In this document: positions 1 through 10,754 of the stretch, piece after piece
How positions within the stretch are numbered: position 1 is the first letter of the stretch
Layout of the letters: each line of letters opens with the position of its first letter
NCBI GenBank assembly: GCA_009176605.1
Contig: SEYY01000872.1
Span: forward strand, 1-31,256
Length of the DNA stretch: 31,256 nt
Direction: 5' to 3'
Source of the DNA: Armadillidium nasatum
Taxonomy: Eukaryota; Arthropoda; Malacostraca; Isopoda; Armadillidiidae
The notes under the pieces: generated by a model
Told to the model about the DNA's origin: nothing
Database searches by the model: none
Seen by the model: only the letters and a program-made list of their open reading frames with translations
Translations under genes and position numbers: made by a program

Positions 1-378
1 GCGCCTAAAACTAATTTTCCCCGGGAAACTCGAAGGTAAAACCATTTAAGAAAAATAATATATAATAAAATATAAAACATATTTCTTTTATGTTATATTA
101 TATTATATTTGATTAAAAAATGTTTGTATTAAAAATTTCGATTCTAAGGAATTTTTATATGTAATTTTTAAATATATTATAAAACAATTTTTTTTACTTT
201 AAATAAATAAAAATTTGTATATTTTAATATAATTTTATAAAACTTTTGAAATAATAAGGTTGTAACCCATTTCTGTTAGAATTAAGAAGAATAAAAGTGA
301 AAAACAAATAATTTGTTAATTGATCCTTTACATTTAGAGATAATTTCAAAAGGTCATTAGCAAATATTATTACATTCA
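1..378. other. AT-rich non-coding stretch
   Basis: No ORF, repeat or RNA gene that I can support. The composition is strongly A/T with short homopolymer runs. If the minus-strand kinase gene ends near 380, this is its 3' flank or intergenic DNA. Confidence 0.4.
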
Positions 379-379
379 C

Positions 380-385
380 TTTATT
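380..385 (-). promoter_or_regulatory. candidate polyadenylation signal AATAAA
   Basis: AATAAA on the minus strand, 8 nt after the TGA stop of the candidate terminal exon. Such hexamers are frequent by chance in AT-rich DNA, so its value rests on its place directly behind a GC-richer open segment. Confidence 0.3.
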
Positions 386-393
386 CAAGAAGA

Positions 394-694
394 TCAAAAA
401 GAAGCAGCACTGCCCAGAAGAAAACGTCTAAAGCAGAGGAGAAATCGCCACAACAGCAGCAAAAGAATACGTCCCAGTAGAGGAAGAAGTTCCAACGTCT
501 CTGCCCACGAAAGGATACCCAGTTTGGCAGACCATTTGCCCTCGACTGTGGTTTCTCCTTTGAAGTAGCCTCCATCTGAGGCTACAGGTAGTCCGCAGGC
601 TTGAAGAAAAGTGGTGGCTACCACACGTCTACTAGTCGGCATTCCACAAGGGGACATTGAAAACATCCAGCCTCCTGATCTATCCCCCTTTGCA
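394..694 (-). CDS. candidate 3'-terminal exon of the adenylate kinase-like gene
   Basis: Minus-strand open segment of about 100 codons ending in TGA at 394..396. A plausible acceptor (pyrimidine-rich, ...CTTTTTGAAG) ends at 695. The exon then supplies the single base needed to finish the split codon left by exon 837..928 (AG|T, Ser), and the frame stays open to the stop. GC content is clearly above the flanks and AATAAA follows. Against it: the C-terminal third is a leucine-rich low-complexity run (around LLLLLWRF), I recognise no domain, and the other two minus frames are also fairly open. A 142-nt intron (695..836), almost entirely (TC)n and (TA)n, would separate it from the previous exon. 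It could instead be a repeat or a non-coding exon. Confidence 0.3.
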
Positions 695-718
695 CTTCAA
701 AAAGTAGGAACCTCCACC

Positions 719-825
<107 letters not shown>

Positions 826-836
826 ATTATAAATAC

Positions 837-928
837 CTTAAATTTCTTTTGGCAAGCATTTTTGTTTCTACATAAATAGTTCTCTTTAAATGTTTAACTA
901 CTTGATCAATATCAGCATCACCATCGAT
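837..928 (-). CDS. adenylate kinase-like gene, exon encoding the last strand and helix of the core
   Basis: 92-nt minus-strand exon. The acceptor is TTTTTTTGTAG ending at 929; the donor is AAG|GTATTT with GT at 836..835. In phase 0 it reads IDGDADIDQVVKHLKR and continues through KMLAKRNLR, leaving a 2-nt overhang (AG). It continues seamlessly from exon 24034..24216, which ends RLRI, giving RLRI|IDGDAD. That matches the position after LPMLK..FDE.NRL.I in AK1-type adenylate kinases, where a short strand (I-D-G-D) and the C-terminal helix (D-x-D-Q-V) close the fold. Adenylate kinases transfer phosphate between ATP and AMP; the P-loop is not in this window. Seen: splice sites, phase, peptide. Inferred: that the two exons are joined in the mRNA. 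A pseudogene copy cannot be excluded, but intact splice sites and frame argue against it. Confidence 0.72.
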
Positions 929-941
929 CTACAAAAAAATA

Positions 942-943
<2 letters not shown>

Positions 944-972
<29 letters not shown>

Positions 973-975
973 TTA

Positions 976-1016
<41 letters not shown>

Positions 1017-1028
1017 TATATATAATAT
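944..1028. repeat. (TA)n microsatellite at the acceptor end of the intron
   Basis: About 85 bp of TA repeats with several phase slips, ending in a T-rich run directly before the 5' end of LINE J copy A. It starts 15 bp from the inferred splice acceptor at 929. Confidence 0.95.
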
Positions 1029-1227
1029 TTTTTTTTTACGGGGGAGGGAAGTAGCGCTCCCGAGCGATGAGATTACCCCCTGTGGGTATACGGGGTGTTA
1101 AAGGTACACCTATCTCATCCGCTGCCCAATGGTTCACTCCCTTTCGCGCTCACTTTCTTCTACACGGAGTAGCTCTCCTTTTCATACATAGAACATTTCT
1201 GACACATCTTATAAAAAAAAATCAATA

Positions 1228-2137
1228 ATGACGTCAACTTCGGTAGCCTCGGAGAAGTCACGGGGGGCGGCTTCCAAAAATAGCCCCTCATCCACCCCTT
1301 CCCCCATCACCACTTGGGAGTTGGTGGCCTCCGGTGATGATGTTGGTGCCACCAGGACACGGCTGCCGGCTTGTCCTGATGCACGGTCTATTTTTTCCAT
1401 TAATTCCTGCAACATTCGAGGTCTGCACTCTAATTTCCACTTTGTTGAACATCACCTCTCTTCTTCAAGACCTCACCTCTTATTCTTGACCGAAACTCAG
1501 ATGTTTGAGCGTTCTGATAGCAAACCCTATTCTACTTCCTCCTACTGTCTCTATCCTCAATTTTCAGCCAAAGACTGTTGTTGTGCATACGTGCGCAACG
1601 ATGTCGTTTGTTCTCGTGTCTCTAAATTGGAGTCTTCTGAATTTTCCACCTTATGGCTTAGGCTCTCTTGCCATTCTACGACTAAATTCATTTGTTCAGT
1701 TTATTTATCTCCTAATTCTACTGACTATCCTAAATTCTTCGACTATTTAAACTCCAAAATAGAGCACATTCTCTCTTCTTCTCCTTTCTCTGAAATCATC
1801 ATATTAGGTGATTTCAATGTTCACCACCGCCAAGGGCTTTCTTCTAGTTCTCATGATACAGCTGGTGAACGTGCCTTCTTTTTCTCAATGACCTTGAGCA
1901 GTTGGTGTAGCTCCCTACTCGTATCCCTGATCGTCTTGGAGATGAACCCAACATTCTAGACCTTTTCCTAACTTCCAATCCTTCTCCTTATACTGTTAAA
2001 CTCTTTCCTCCTCTGGGTTCCTCCGATCACCTTCTTATCTCTGTATATTCTTCTATCTCTTCAAGTCTTCCGCAGGAAAGACCCCCTTCTATTGAAAGGA
2101 AACGTTTCTGGCACTTCGGTGCCGCAAGCTGTCGGAC
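1228..2137 (+). pseudogene. LINE J copy A: endonuclease domain, frameshifted
   Basis: The ATG at 1228 opens a serine/threonine-rich N-terminus (ASKNSPSSTPSPITT). The endonuclease follows: SCNIRGLHSN (first strand with the catalytic Asn), LFLTETQ (catalytic Glu in TET), CAYVRNDV, and IILGDFNVHH (catalytic GDFN). The frame breaks near 1880, where copy D has extra bases. In the next frame [15 protein letters not shown] and [10 protein letters not shown] carry the final SDH motif at 2022..2030. The domain nicks the target strand to prime reverse transcription. It is well preserved in residues but cannot be made as one protein here. Confidence 0.85.
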
Positions 2138-3289
2138 TTGCGGTCGTACTTCTTGATTTTCCCAAATGATTTTTTTCCGTGGAGGGGTCCCTCGGAGTGT
2201 GCAGAACGCATTACCGAGGTGATTCTCTCTGGCATGGAGGCATACTTTCCATATTCTTTCCCTTCTACTAAACCAAACAAACCTTGGTTTAACTCTACTT
2301 GTTCTCGTTCTATCCGCTGCAGGGATGCTGCCTTCAGGGATTATCGTCGTCTTCAAACTCCAGAAACTCACGCAACTTATATTTCATCCCGGAATCGAGC
2401 AAAATCTATCCTTCGTAACACTAAAAACCCATTTCTCCGTAGAAAATGCAATAATCTTTCTGGTTCCTCTTCTTCACGTTCTTTCTGGCATTTTGCAAAA
2501 AATGTCAACTCTAACTTTGCTTCTTCCCTTTTCCCTCCTTTAATATCTTCCGACGGCACAACTGCTGTTTTACCTTCTTCTAGAGCTGAACTCTTTCCTC
2601 AAACTTTTGCCTCTAATTCAACCTTAGACGATTCCGGAGCTATTCCTCCTCCTTCAACCCCCTCTAACTCAATAATACTTAAAATTAGAATTTCTTCTAA
2701 AGATGTTATTTCTGCTCTGTCTGAGCTTAATACTAAGAAGACGTACGGTCCCGATGGTATTCCTCCTGTGGTTCTCAAAACTTGTGCTTCCGAGCTTGCA
2801 CCCTGCCTCGGTAAACTATTTCGTCTTTGTCTCTCTACTTCAACCTTCCCTTCTTGCTGGAAACGTGAGTTCATTCAACCTGTGCTGAAGAAGGGGGACC
2901 TCTCTCAACCCTCCAACTACCGTCCTATTTCTTTGACCTCCGTTTTCTCTAAACTTTTCGAATCTATCCTTACCAGGAAGATTTTGAAACATCTCAATTC
3001 TTCTAATCTTATCTCTGATCGCCAGTATGGCTTTCGTAAGAAACGCTCTACGGGTTATTATCTTTCCCTTCTCTCTGACTCTTGGTCCTCCGCTATTCGG
3101 CATTTCGGTGAATCTTTTGCTGTTGCGCTGGACATATCGAAAGCCTTCAATAGAGTCTGGCACAAAGCTTTGATATCTAAACTTCCCTCTTTCGGTATCT
3201 ATCCTTCTCTCTGTGATCTAATTTCCTTTCCTGTCGTTCTATAGCAGCTGTTGTAGACGGCCACCGTTTATCCTTTAAATCTATTAACA
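2138..3289 (+). pseudogene. LINE J copy A: linker and reverse transcriptase, N-terminal part
   Basis: An open frame from 2138 to 3244 covers the linker and RT motifs 0 to A: GPDGIPPVVLK, PSNYRPISLTSVFSKLFE, SDRQYGFRKKRSTG, and AVALDISKAFNRVWHKAL with the first catalytic Asp. Compared with copies B and D, about 9 to 10 bases are missing near 3225 (LSDFLSGRSI region), which shifts the frame and stops it at 3244. The following 45 bases, up to the SGVPQGS motif, read in another frame. Copy D matches this whole stretch apart from its own 480-bp deletion. Confidence 0.85.
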
Positions 3290-4240
3290 GTGGTGTTCCT
3301 CAGGGTTCTGTCTAACACTTTTTCTATTTTATTAATGACCTTCTCTATTACTTCATCACCTATCCACTCCTATGCTGATCACTCCACCCTTCATTACTCT
3401 TTTCAATTTGAAAGATGCCCCTCTCAACAACAGTTACTAGATGCAAGGAGGGTTGCCTTGGAGCAGCTGACCTCTGATCTATCTCGTATTTCTAATTGGG
3501 GCAGAGAGAACATGGTTGTTTTCAATGCCACCAAAACTCAATTCCTCCATCTCACTACTCAACACAATCTTCCACACAACTATGATATATTCTTCGAAAA
3601 CACACAACTCAAGCCTTCATATATTCTTAATATTGTTGGTGTTTCTTTTTCTCGTGATCTTTCTTGGAAAGATCACATTACTTCTCTTTCTAAACAAGCT
3701 TCCAAGAGGTTGGGTGTTCTGAGGCGCCTTCAGAATTACTTCACCCCACCCCAGTTGCTTGCTCTGTATAGGGGTGTTGTTCGCCCCTGTATGGTGTATG
3801 CTTCGCACATCTGGGGTGGTTCCACACATACAGCTCTCCTAGAGAAGGTGGAGTCAAGGGCATTTCGTCTCATCAACTCTCCTGCTCTTACTAACTCTCT
3901 TCAATCTCTTTCAGCCCGTCGAATTGTTACGTCACTCTCTCTTTACTATTGCTATTACAACGGACACTGCTCTTCTGAACTCTCTCGTCGCATACCTCCT
4001 CCATTGAGAAGAGCTCGTGCGATACGCCTTTCTACACATTCTCATCCTTTCTCTGTCCAACTCTCCGACCCCAGACTTAACCGCTATGCTCAATCTTACA
4101 TGAACTCTACTGGTAAAGTCTGGAACACACTCCCTTCATCTATTTTCCCAACTTCCTTTAAACTTTCCCCACTTTCAAACGCCTTGTATCGAAGAAAGTT
4201 GGATTTTAATATAGTCCGTCTTGAGAATTTCTCAACTCTA
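3290..4240 (+). pseudogene. LINE J copy A: RT catalytic core remainder and C-terminal domain
   Basis: Carries VPQGSV (3294 on), then a lesion, then the catalytic box as SYADHST: the second Asp of YADD is His. The C-terminal domain is long and clean: GVSFSRDLSWKDHITSLSK, LLALYRGVVRPCMVYASHIW, LLEKVESRAFRLINSPALT, HCSSELSRRIPPPLRRAR, GKVWNTLPSSIFP. The open frame continues into the downstream (TA)n as a Tyr-Ile run, which is only the microsatellite translated. Confidence 0.85.
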
Positions 4241-4276
4241 ATGAAAATTCGTAGGTTTCTGGCCTTTGTTCAACAG

Positions 4277-4482
<206 letters not shown>

Positions 4483-4631
4483 TGAGAAAAATGAGCTATC
4501 ACGTAATTCATGCTTAATTTAATGTAAGTTTTTTATATATAATCTAGTCCGTGTTTAATTTCTCAAAAAAAATCCCATGTTTTGTACAACTTAAAATCGG
4601 TCGGTAAATGAAATTGCATAATCATCGATTA

Positions 4632-4650
4632 TGAAAGTGGTGTAAGTCCA
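4632..4650 (+). repeat. internal copy of the TIR core (19 bp)
   Basis: TGAAAGTGGTGTAAGTCCA, identical to 4460..4478 of the left TIR and in the same orientation. It lies 31 bp before the ORF start. A subterminal transposase-binding site or a promoter element are possible roles (inference). Confidence 0.85.
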
Positions 4651-4680
4651 ATTGACAGAGGTAGGTGGCGTAGCAGATGG

Positions 4681-5198
4681 ATGCCGATCAGTGTTTTGTT
4701 ATTTTTCATTTATCGGGGCATTTATACTATGCAGATTTTGGCATTGAGAAAAATGAATTTTGTGTACACACCACAAGATTACTATAATGTAATAGCGCAA
4801 TGTAGAAAACAGGATAAATTCATTTTATATGAAATGAAACGGGAGATTTTCATTTCAACAAAAAATCTCCAAAATGCAATTAAAAAACAGATAAAAAAAA
4901 TACTAATGGGGAACAGGTCAATTGGTTGCAAATATGTTAGTTGAGGTTCCTCAAAATTGCACCATATACCATTTTTTATAAAACAACGATGACGGACGCA
5001 GAATTTAAAATTATCAATTTATTACCTCTACGTCCTGGAAGACCGTTAAAATTTGAAAAAATCGCCCTGGAGCCTTTGTACCAAAATGCCAGACCTATTA
5101 CGTACGAAAAATATAAAGACATGAAGCAGCTACTACCCTATATACCTCCGGTGCATCATGCATATTTTGAAACACTACCACATGCAGAGAATAAGTAA
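4681..5198 (+). pseudogene. ORF of the TIR transposon, unknown family, one frameshift and one stop
   Basis: Two open segments, 4681..4944 and 4941..5198, look like one gene. A frame change in the A-run near 4885..4900 (KKQIKKN) and one TAG near 4938 separate them. Readable blocks: FVYTPQDYYNVIAQCRKQ, MKREIFISTKNLQNAIKK, NGEQVNWLQI, LRFLKIAPYTIFYKTT, RPGRPLKFEKI, PITYEKYKDMKQLLPYIPPV followed by HHAYF. The block VNWLQI...RFxKxxPYxxxYKTT, then a GRP motif and LLPYIPPVHH, looks like a conserved module. I associate it with uncharacterised transposon-borne proteins, but I cannot name it. No catalytic residues, zinc finger or membrane segment is evident. It fills the middle of the TIR element, so it is probably element-encoded. 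Confidence 0.6.
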
Positions 5199-5366
5199 AT
5201 TCTTGTAATCAGTATCTTGTAATGACAATGTAATTGCCGTCTAAAATAAAATTTTATGTGTTGTTATGCGTATTTGTAAACAAAATTATATTAAAATGAA
5301 GTATATTTTAAGCGATATTTGATTTTCCAAAATTGAAATTAAACGATTTTTACAATTGTCTAATTT

Positions 5367-5385
5367 TGAAAGTGGTGTAAGTCCA
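5367..5385 (+). repeat. internal copy of the TIR core (19 bp)
   Basis: Second internal TGAAAGTGGTGTAAGTCCA, in a longer match to the TIR (TTTTGAAAG... at 5364 through CCATTT). It is in left-TIR orientation although it lies nearer the right end, so two repeats point the same way and only the terminal pair is inverted. Confidence 0.85.
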
Positions 5386-5552
5386 TTTACAGCACATAAA
5401 TATGTGTTATCGTAGTCTAATTAGCCAAAAACAAATTTATATAAACAAATTAAATGTTGATAAAACAATAGAAACAATGCCAGATCTCATATGATTTGCC
5501 TGTATTTTTAAATCAACAAATATAGTAACCTTTAATTTTCTCGAAACAAAAG

Positions 5553-5586
5553 AAAATGGACTTACACCACTTTCAAAATAAACGGT

Positions 5587-5588
<2 letters not shown>
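5553..5588 (-). repeat. right terminal inverted repeat, 36 bp
   Basis: Exact reverse complement of 4447..4482; the (TA)n array resumes immediately after it. Confidence 0.95.

Positions 5589-5631
<43 letters not shown>
5589..5631. repeat. (TA)n microsatellite
   Basis: About 43 bp of TA repeats, then a short TG-rich stretch (TGTGTATGTGTATG). Probably the right half of the array split by the TIR transposon. Confidence 0.9.
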
Positions 5632-6849
5632 GTGTATGTGTATGTTCATTTGTTTGTGTGTATGTATTTAGGTATTGAAGGTAATAATAATTATTGTTAC
5701 TCCTCTTCCCAATATATATATATACTAACTCGGCGAAAAATCACCAGGAAAAAGATTAACAAGTTCCTCCCTAGATATAGAAGACTGATAACGCAATCAA
5801 CCACGAAACTTACTCGCCAACTATATCAAGGAACCAATTAAAAGGTTGTTTTAGCAGATATAAAGTAGGAATAGAGATTTAAAAAATGACAAGAAGTGTC
5901 TAATCTCTGTGTGAACTGAAATTAACAGTTAGGAAAAAATAAACCTAACCTTAATTTAATTGATATAAAAAGAAGAGTAAGTAAAGTAACTAGAAGAATA
6001 CGAATTGTAGCAGCAATAAAATATGTAATATGTAAAAATGTTGTGTTAATTTCCAACAACCTTTGTTTTTGCAAATTTCTCTAGTCAACGGCCAGAGCCA
6101 ATCCACAGCCTCTAAAGTCACGTTCGGTGAAATGATAACGATCAAAATCGGGGTAATATTAAAAATACGACAATGTTACGAATATTTCGTAATAAAAATA
6201 CCGAATACCGATTATATCGGTTGAATATCGGTTTCGTAAATATTATAACTAAATGTCGGTATCAACAACTATTGTAATTAAAATATATTGGTCATATTAA
6301 TTAATACAATGAAAATATCGGTTCAACAATTGTATAAATATAATATATCGGTTTATATTATCGGCTTAATGATTATACAAATACAATATATCGGTTATTT
6401 TAATATTTTAATAGGTGAAAAGTCAATTTAAGCCCTATTTTTAAGTGGATATTTCTTAACTTCAGCAGCTTTATTTCTTCATCAATTTATATTTGCGGGT
6501 TTTTTACAAACCTGCAACCACCCTTATGAAATAAGAATACCTCAATTAAAAAATAACAAATGAATTAAAGTTTCTCCTATAGAGAGATATATGTAGGCAG
6601 ATAAAATTAGTTAAAATGAATAAGCAAATAGATGCTATTCTAACATTTGTAACTGAGAGTGTTACAAACAAACAAACAAATGTGTAATTTAGAAAGAGAA
6701 TGATTGTAGTGGTTTTACGTTATATTTGAATAACCACACAAAACTGAAAAAATAATTGGTAACATAAAATATGTCTAAATTAGATAAAAAAAATACATAT
6801 TCAAAATATTCTAATATATTGAAAGCTACTTTAATCTCCCTCTCTGACC
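5632..6849. other. AT-rich intronic DNA without a recognisable gene
   Basis: Only short chance ORFs. 5700..5840 is mildly GC-richer but no frame gives a family I know. 6140..6420 holds scattered TATCGGTT-like words, listed separately. Confidence 0.4.
6140..6420. repeat. degenerate TATCGG-rich repeat region
   Basis: Words such as TATCGGTT, ATCGGTTT and GTCGGTA recur about ten times between ATA-rich spacers of varying length (6206, 6218, 6228, 6318, 6348, 6390 and others). This looks like an old, slipped minisatellite with no fixed unit length. Confidence 0.5.
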
Positions 6850-6859
6850 GAGCACACCG

Positions 6860-7218
6860 TAAAATTCTCGTAATCAAGTTTGATGGTGAAAATATCTTCA
6901 AGGGTGGACTCCATATCCCTTTGGCGACAAGAGAGTTAACCGGAGCTAACGAAGGATAAGCAGGAGACACTACAGGTGATAGTGCAGAGTCAGCAAGAGG
7001 AATACCAGAAAGTGAAGGTACAGATTCTGCCGATGCAGTGTCTGTGTATGTTGAGGCGGATGCAAAACGAAATCGAGGAAGATGAAGCAGGTCGAAGATG
7101 AGGCAGGACCAAACGATGCTGATGAAATTGATGTAAGAAACAAAGTTGGTTTTAAGTATTTCGATAGACTGTTTTCCAACTTGCCATTACGGAACTGAAG
7201 AACTGAATATTGAAGCAC
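6860..7218 (-). pseudogene. gypsy fossil: C-terminal end of pol after integrase
   Basis: Minus-strand frame with GKLENSLSKYLKPTL, which aligns by eye with the usual GKxxxVSIDRLKPAx box near the end of Ty3/gypsy pol. A proline-rich stretch follows (VLHPPQHTQT), then GIWSPPLKIFSPS, which resembles the terminal GR.V..P.RF motif. Position and order fit, but the match is weak residue by residue. Confidence 0.45.
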
Positions 7219-7789
7219 CGGTCGGAACGCTCATGAACTAAAAGGGGACCTATATAGGATTGCTCCAAGGCTCATTTCTTATTATTAACGGCTGAAATAT
7301 ACTTTAAAGTTTTTCAAAACTCGGGGTATTTATGAAGTGTTCTACGATGATGCAAAGGTGTTGATGTTGGTAACTGCAGTCTTTTATGAAGGTTTCAAAG
7401 TCCTGCTTGTGTTAATTGATCTGATAGGTGGAATTAAAGAGATTAGCAATAGGCAAGAAGAGTTTTGTCTGCAACATCTAGAAACAGTGAATGCTCAAGA
7501 GTCATTAGGGATACGATTTAGATTTTGAAGAACTATTAACAGAAAAAAAAACAGTCAATCGCTCAAGAAAGCAGTTTAACTTAAGTGGTAGGTAGAGGTT
7601 CGAAGTAAGTGAAACCAAATCAGGTGTGATTGTTCTGCGAAGAACCAGCTATCGAAAGGATACCTTAATGTTACAATATTAAATGTAATTCGGAATCTGG
7701 AAATCCCTTGAAAAAATATATACGAAATGTACTTTGTGAAATTACCGAACATGGAAAAAACTTCTATCCTTTTGTACTACTACAAAGGC

Positions 7790-8170
7790 AAGTGAGGAGA
7801 TAACTTTAAACAGTAGGATTGTCGAGAGGGGAAACAGATGGAAAAAGAGAGACAATATCAACGTAGACCGTTTCAAGGCGCTGCGATAAGATTTTCAACT
7901 GTTCCACGGGTGAATTGGTGTGTTAGAGCACTTTTGAAACCTGGCATTGATAGCACTTCCTAACTCATGAGCAAATGTCTCTTTCCAGACTGGACAAAAT
8001 ATAACTTTCCTTAATTAATATAAGGAAAGCTTTTACCTCTGGATGAAACATACCATGAAGGCCATCAAAAAGTTGCCCCCTTATATGGGCAGAGACGAAA
8101 GGACGGTGGTGAAGTGTCAAAACGTTACACTATATAGAACGATTGCCAGACTAAGAAAAACATTTTCATT
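7790..8170 (-). pseudogene. gypsy fossil: integrase zinc-binding domain and start of catalytic core
   Basis: Minus-strand reading gives DTSPPSFRL, then FDGLHGMFHPEVKAF (the two His of the HHCC finger), ESYILSSLERDI, and VRKCYQCQVSKV (the two Cys), followed by VYVDIVSLFPS. The Asp in VDIV corresponds to the first acidic residue of the integrase DDE triad. One stop lies just before VRKC. The second Asp and the Glu cannot be found downstream (7250..7780), so the core is deleted or too decayed. Confidence 0.75.
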
Positions 8171-8359
8171 TGTCTCGTAAAAGAGAGGGATGCGAATCGT
8201 CTTCCTGATGGCGAACAATGAAAATGAGGATAACAGAATCCAGAAACAGAAAAGAGATAGACCGAGTGAGAGGGTCAGCATCAACTCTGTTGGAACTTTT
8301 AATTCACATATATTATAAATGATAAATACTCTTTCAGGAATGAAAAATGACGTTGCCTA

Positions 8360-9148
8360 TGATCACTCTTTGCTGGGATCTGGCTGTAAAGGCAGTAACC
8401 AGAGGTTTGTGGTCTGTGGATAAGATGACATTAAGAAACCCCTTGAGAAAAAGTTTATAATGAAGCATAGATAAATAGGCAGCTTAGAGCGCAAAGTTGA
8501 AACCTCAATATCTATGCTGTGGTTCCGTATGCTTTTTAAAGATAAAATGAATGGATACAGAAATACCACCCACTAATCCACTGTTTGATGTAGAGCCGTT
8601 CCAATGTCCGCTGATGATAAATAAAAACCAGTTAGAGATTTGAAGATACGTCATATCAAGGTGGCAAAATGAAAAACAGAAGAGGAAAAGATACCTTCTT
8701 GTATCTCTTCAAGGCACGGAGAGCTTCGTCGGTCTATGGTAAGAAAGAAGACCTGACAGGAAAAGCCTTAATAAGGTCAATAAAATAAATGACGATGTGA
8801 GCAAAGTTGTGTATGAGTTGGCAGTGAAGTCCCACCACACCCAAGAACTGACAAAGGGAGACCCAGTCTGTAGAGAAGGAATATGAAGAATTTTTTCTGT
8901 CTGCTTAGAAGCATTGTAAAAATATCCATTGTTAAAACATTAAAGTTGAAGAAGTTCAAAGAAGACTAGATGAAGAAGAGGTATTTGTCAAGAGACAAGC
9001 GTAAAGTGTTTATGATGAAGATGAAAGACTATACAATGTGAGAAGCTTGTTCCTCTTCAGAAGATGAGAAAATTAGAAAGTTATATAAAAAGTCAAACGA
9101 ATATCACGAGAGATGGATTCCTTTTAACGCTGAAAGGCGGCCTTAGCG
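8360..9148 (-). pseudogene. gypsy fossil: RT palm end, connection and RNase H
   Basis: From the upstream side: FGLRNAKAAFQR (the FGL-xNA box), then a region where the YxDD motif is gone (FYIT), SSSEEEQASH, LSLDKYLFF, FLGVVGLHCQLIHNFAHIV (8831..8850 encodes QFLGVVG), WTDEALRALKRYKK, and finally LSTDHKPLVTAF at about 8384..8424. The last is the RNase H motif TDHKPL with its conserved Asp. Several frameshifts are needed. The YIDD loss shows the RT is non-functional. Confidence 0.75.
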
Positions 9149-9658
9149 TTACGAAGACCGAATGAGATGAAAAGAGACACAAAGACAATAAAGAATGTTG
9201 GCAACAGATTTCCCGACGCCATTAGGATGAATATGAATTTGGTAGCAGGTCAGAAAAATATCCATCTTCCCAAGATGCATCAAACAGATGGCGGATACAT
9301 ATTGGATTAAATATAAGAAATTTTTGTCGGGCCTAATCAAAACATTACTAACACTAAAGTCCCTACAACTTCTCTACTGACCTGGACCCTTTTTAGAAAA
9401 GAAATGAAGGAAAAATCCACAGGGATTTAGAGTGGCGATAATACAGACTTTTATAAGCACAGAAAATTCATTTTCCGTGATGGTTAATTTGTCCGCTTGG
9501 AGGTGGGAAGGCTTCGCTGTAATAAAAAGAAGGGCTCCAACCCAAATTTTAAGTATGTTAGAAACCAGAGAGGTAGTGTTGGTGAGACAAAGAAAATTAA
9601 GAGGTGATATTAAGTTAGGAAACTCACTATGCAACTGATCTACCAGAAAAGAAGACAC
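9149..9658 (-). pseudogene. gypsy fossil: reverse transcriptase fingers and palm
   Basis: Segment 9658..9374 carries HLQADKLTITENEFSVLIK and a SPW.SPLH.V.KK.G-like tail (GFFLHFFSKKG). Segment 9340..9149 carries IQYVSAICLMHLGKMDIF followed by LTCYQIHIHPNGVGKS, matching the family pattern F.K.DL..GYHQI.V...D..KTA. The catalytic Asp of the first box is kept (KMDIF). A frame change near 9345..9372 separates the two pieces. Confidence 0.75.
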
Positions 9659-9700
9659 GAAAGTGTGATTAAAAGAAATAAGAGTGGGTAACTTCTGTGC

Positions 9701-9912
9701 AATAAAAAAGTGGAGGTTAGTTTTGGAGTTAAAACGGTAAAATAACCACAGTTGATGAGTAAATCATGGTGATGATGAAAGAAATCAATTCAATCATGAC
9801 CTTATAACTTCATGAATATGTAAATCGTGTTTTATTCTTAATATCTACGTAATAGAACTAGGAAAAAAAACTACAAAATTTAAGTAAAATGGTGCAAGAA
9901 AATGATAATAAT
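9701..9912. other. no recognisable feature
   Basis: AT-rich. It might hold unreadable protease or gag sequence upstream of the gypsy RT on the minus strand, but no frame supports that. Confidence 0.3.
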
Positions 9913-9925
9913 GATAATATTGTGC

Positions 9926-10001
<76 letters not shown>

Positions 10002-10002
10002 G
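9913..10002. repeat. (AAT)n microsatellite
   Basis: About 30 AAT units in nearly perfect array, preceded by AATGATAAT variants. Confidence 0.95.
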
Positions 10003-10472
<470 letters not shown>

Positions 10473-10479
10473 TCGAAGA

Positions 10480-10481
<2 letters not shown>

Positions 10482-10533
<52 letters not shown>

Positions 10534-10545
10534 ATATATATATAT
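10482..10545. repeat. (TA)n microsatellite
   Basis: About 64 bp, directly before the truncated 5' end of LINE J copy B. Confidence 0.95.
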
Positions 10546-10754
10546 GTTAGCATAACATTGTAATTACTTCTAAATATGTCATTTCTGCTCTCTCTGAGCT
10601 TAACACTAAGAAGGCTTATGATCCTGATGGTATTCCTCTTGCGGTTCTCAATACTTTTGCTTCCGAGCTTGCACCCTACCTAGGTAAACTATTTCGTCTT
10701 TACCATTCTATTCCTACCTTTCCTTCTTGCTGGAAACATGCGCTCTTACTACCT

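Larger units (their letters stand above)
6850..9700 (-). mobile_element. decayed Ty3/gypsy LTR retrotransposon pol (fossil)
   Basis: Read on the minus strand, many short frames in the correct order give the pol polyprotein: RT fingers (9658 to 9374), RT palm (9340 to 9149), RT connection and RNase H (about 9148 to 8360), integrase zinc finger and core start (about 8170 to 7790), and a C-terminal tail (about 7220 to 6860). Stops and frameshifts occur every few dozen codons, so it is very old. I see no LTRs, no primer-binding site and no gag. It lies in the sense orientation of the host gene. Confidence 0.75.

Noticed and set aside
1039..1110. HDV-like ribozyme at the 5' end of LINE J
   Set aside because: G-rich start and later CCCC runs invite a P1, but copies A and C do not share a consistent P1/P2 pairing; a simple GGGAG/CTCCC hairpin exists only in copy A.
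7337..7528. 63-codon plus-strand ORF
   Set aside because: Lies antisense to the gypsy fossil in its most decayed region; no recognisable content.
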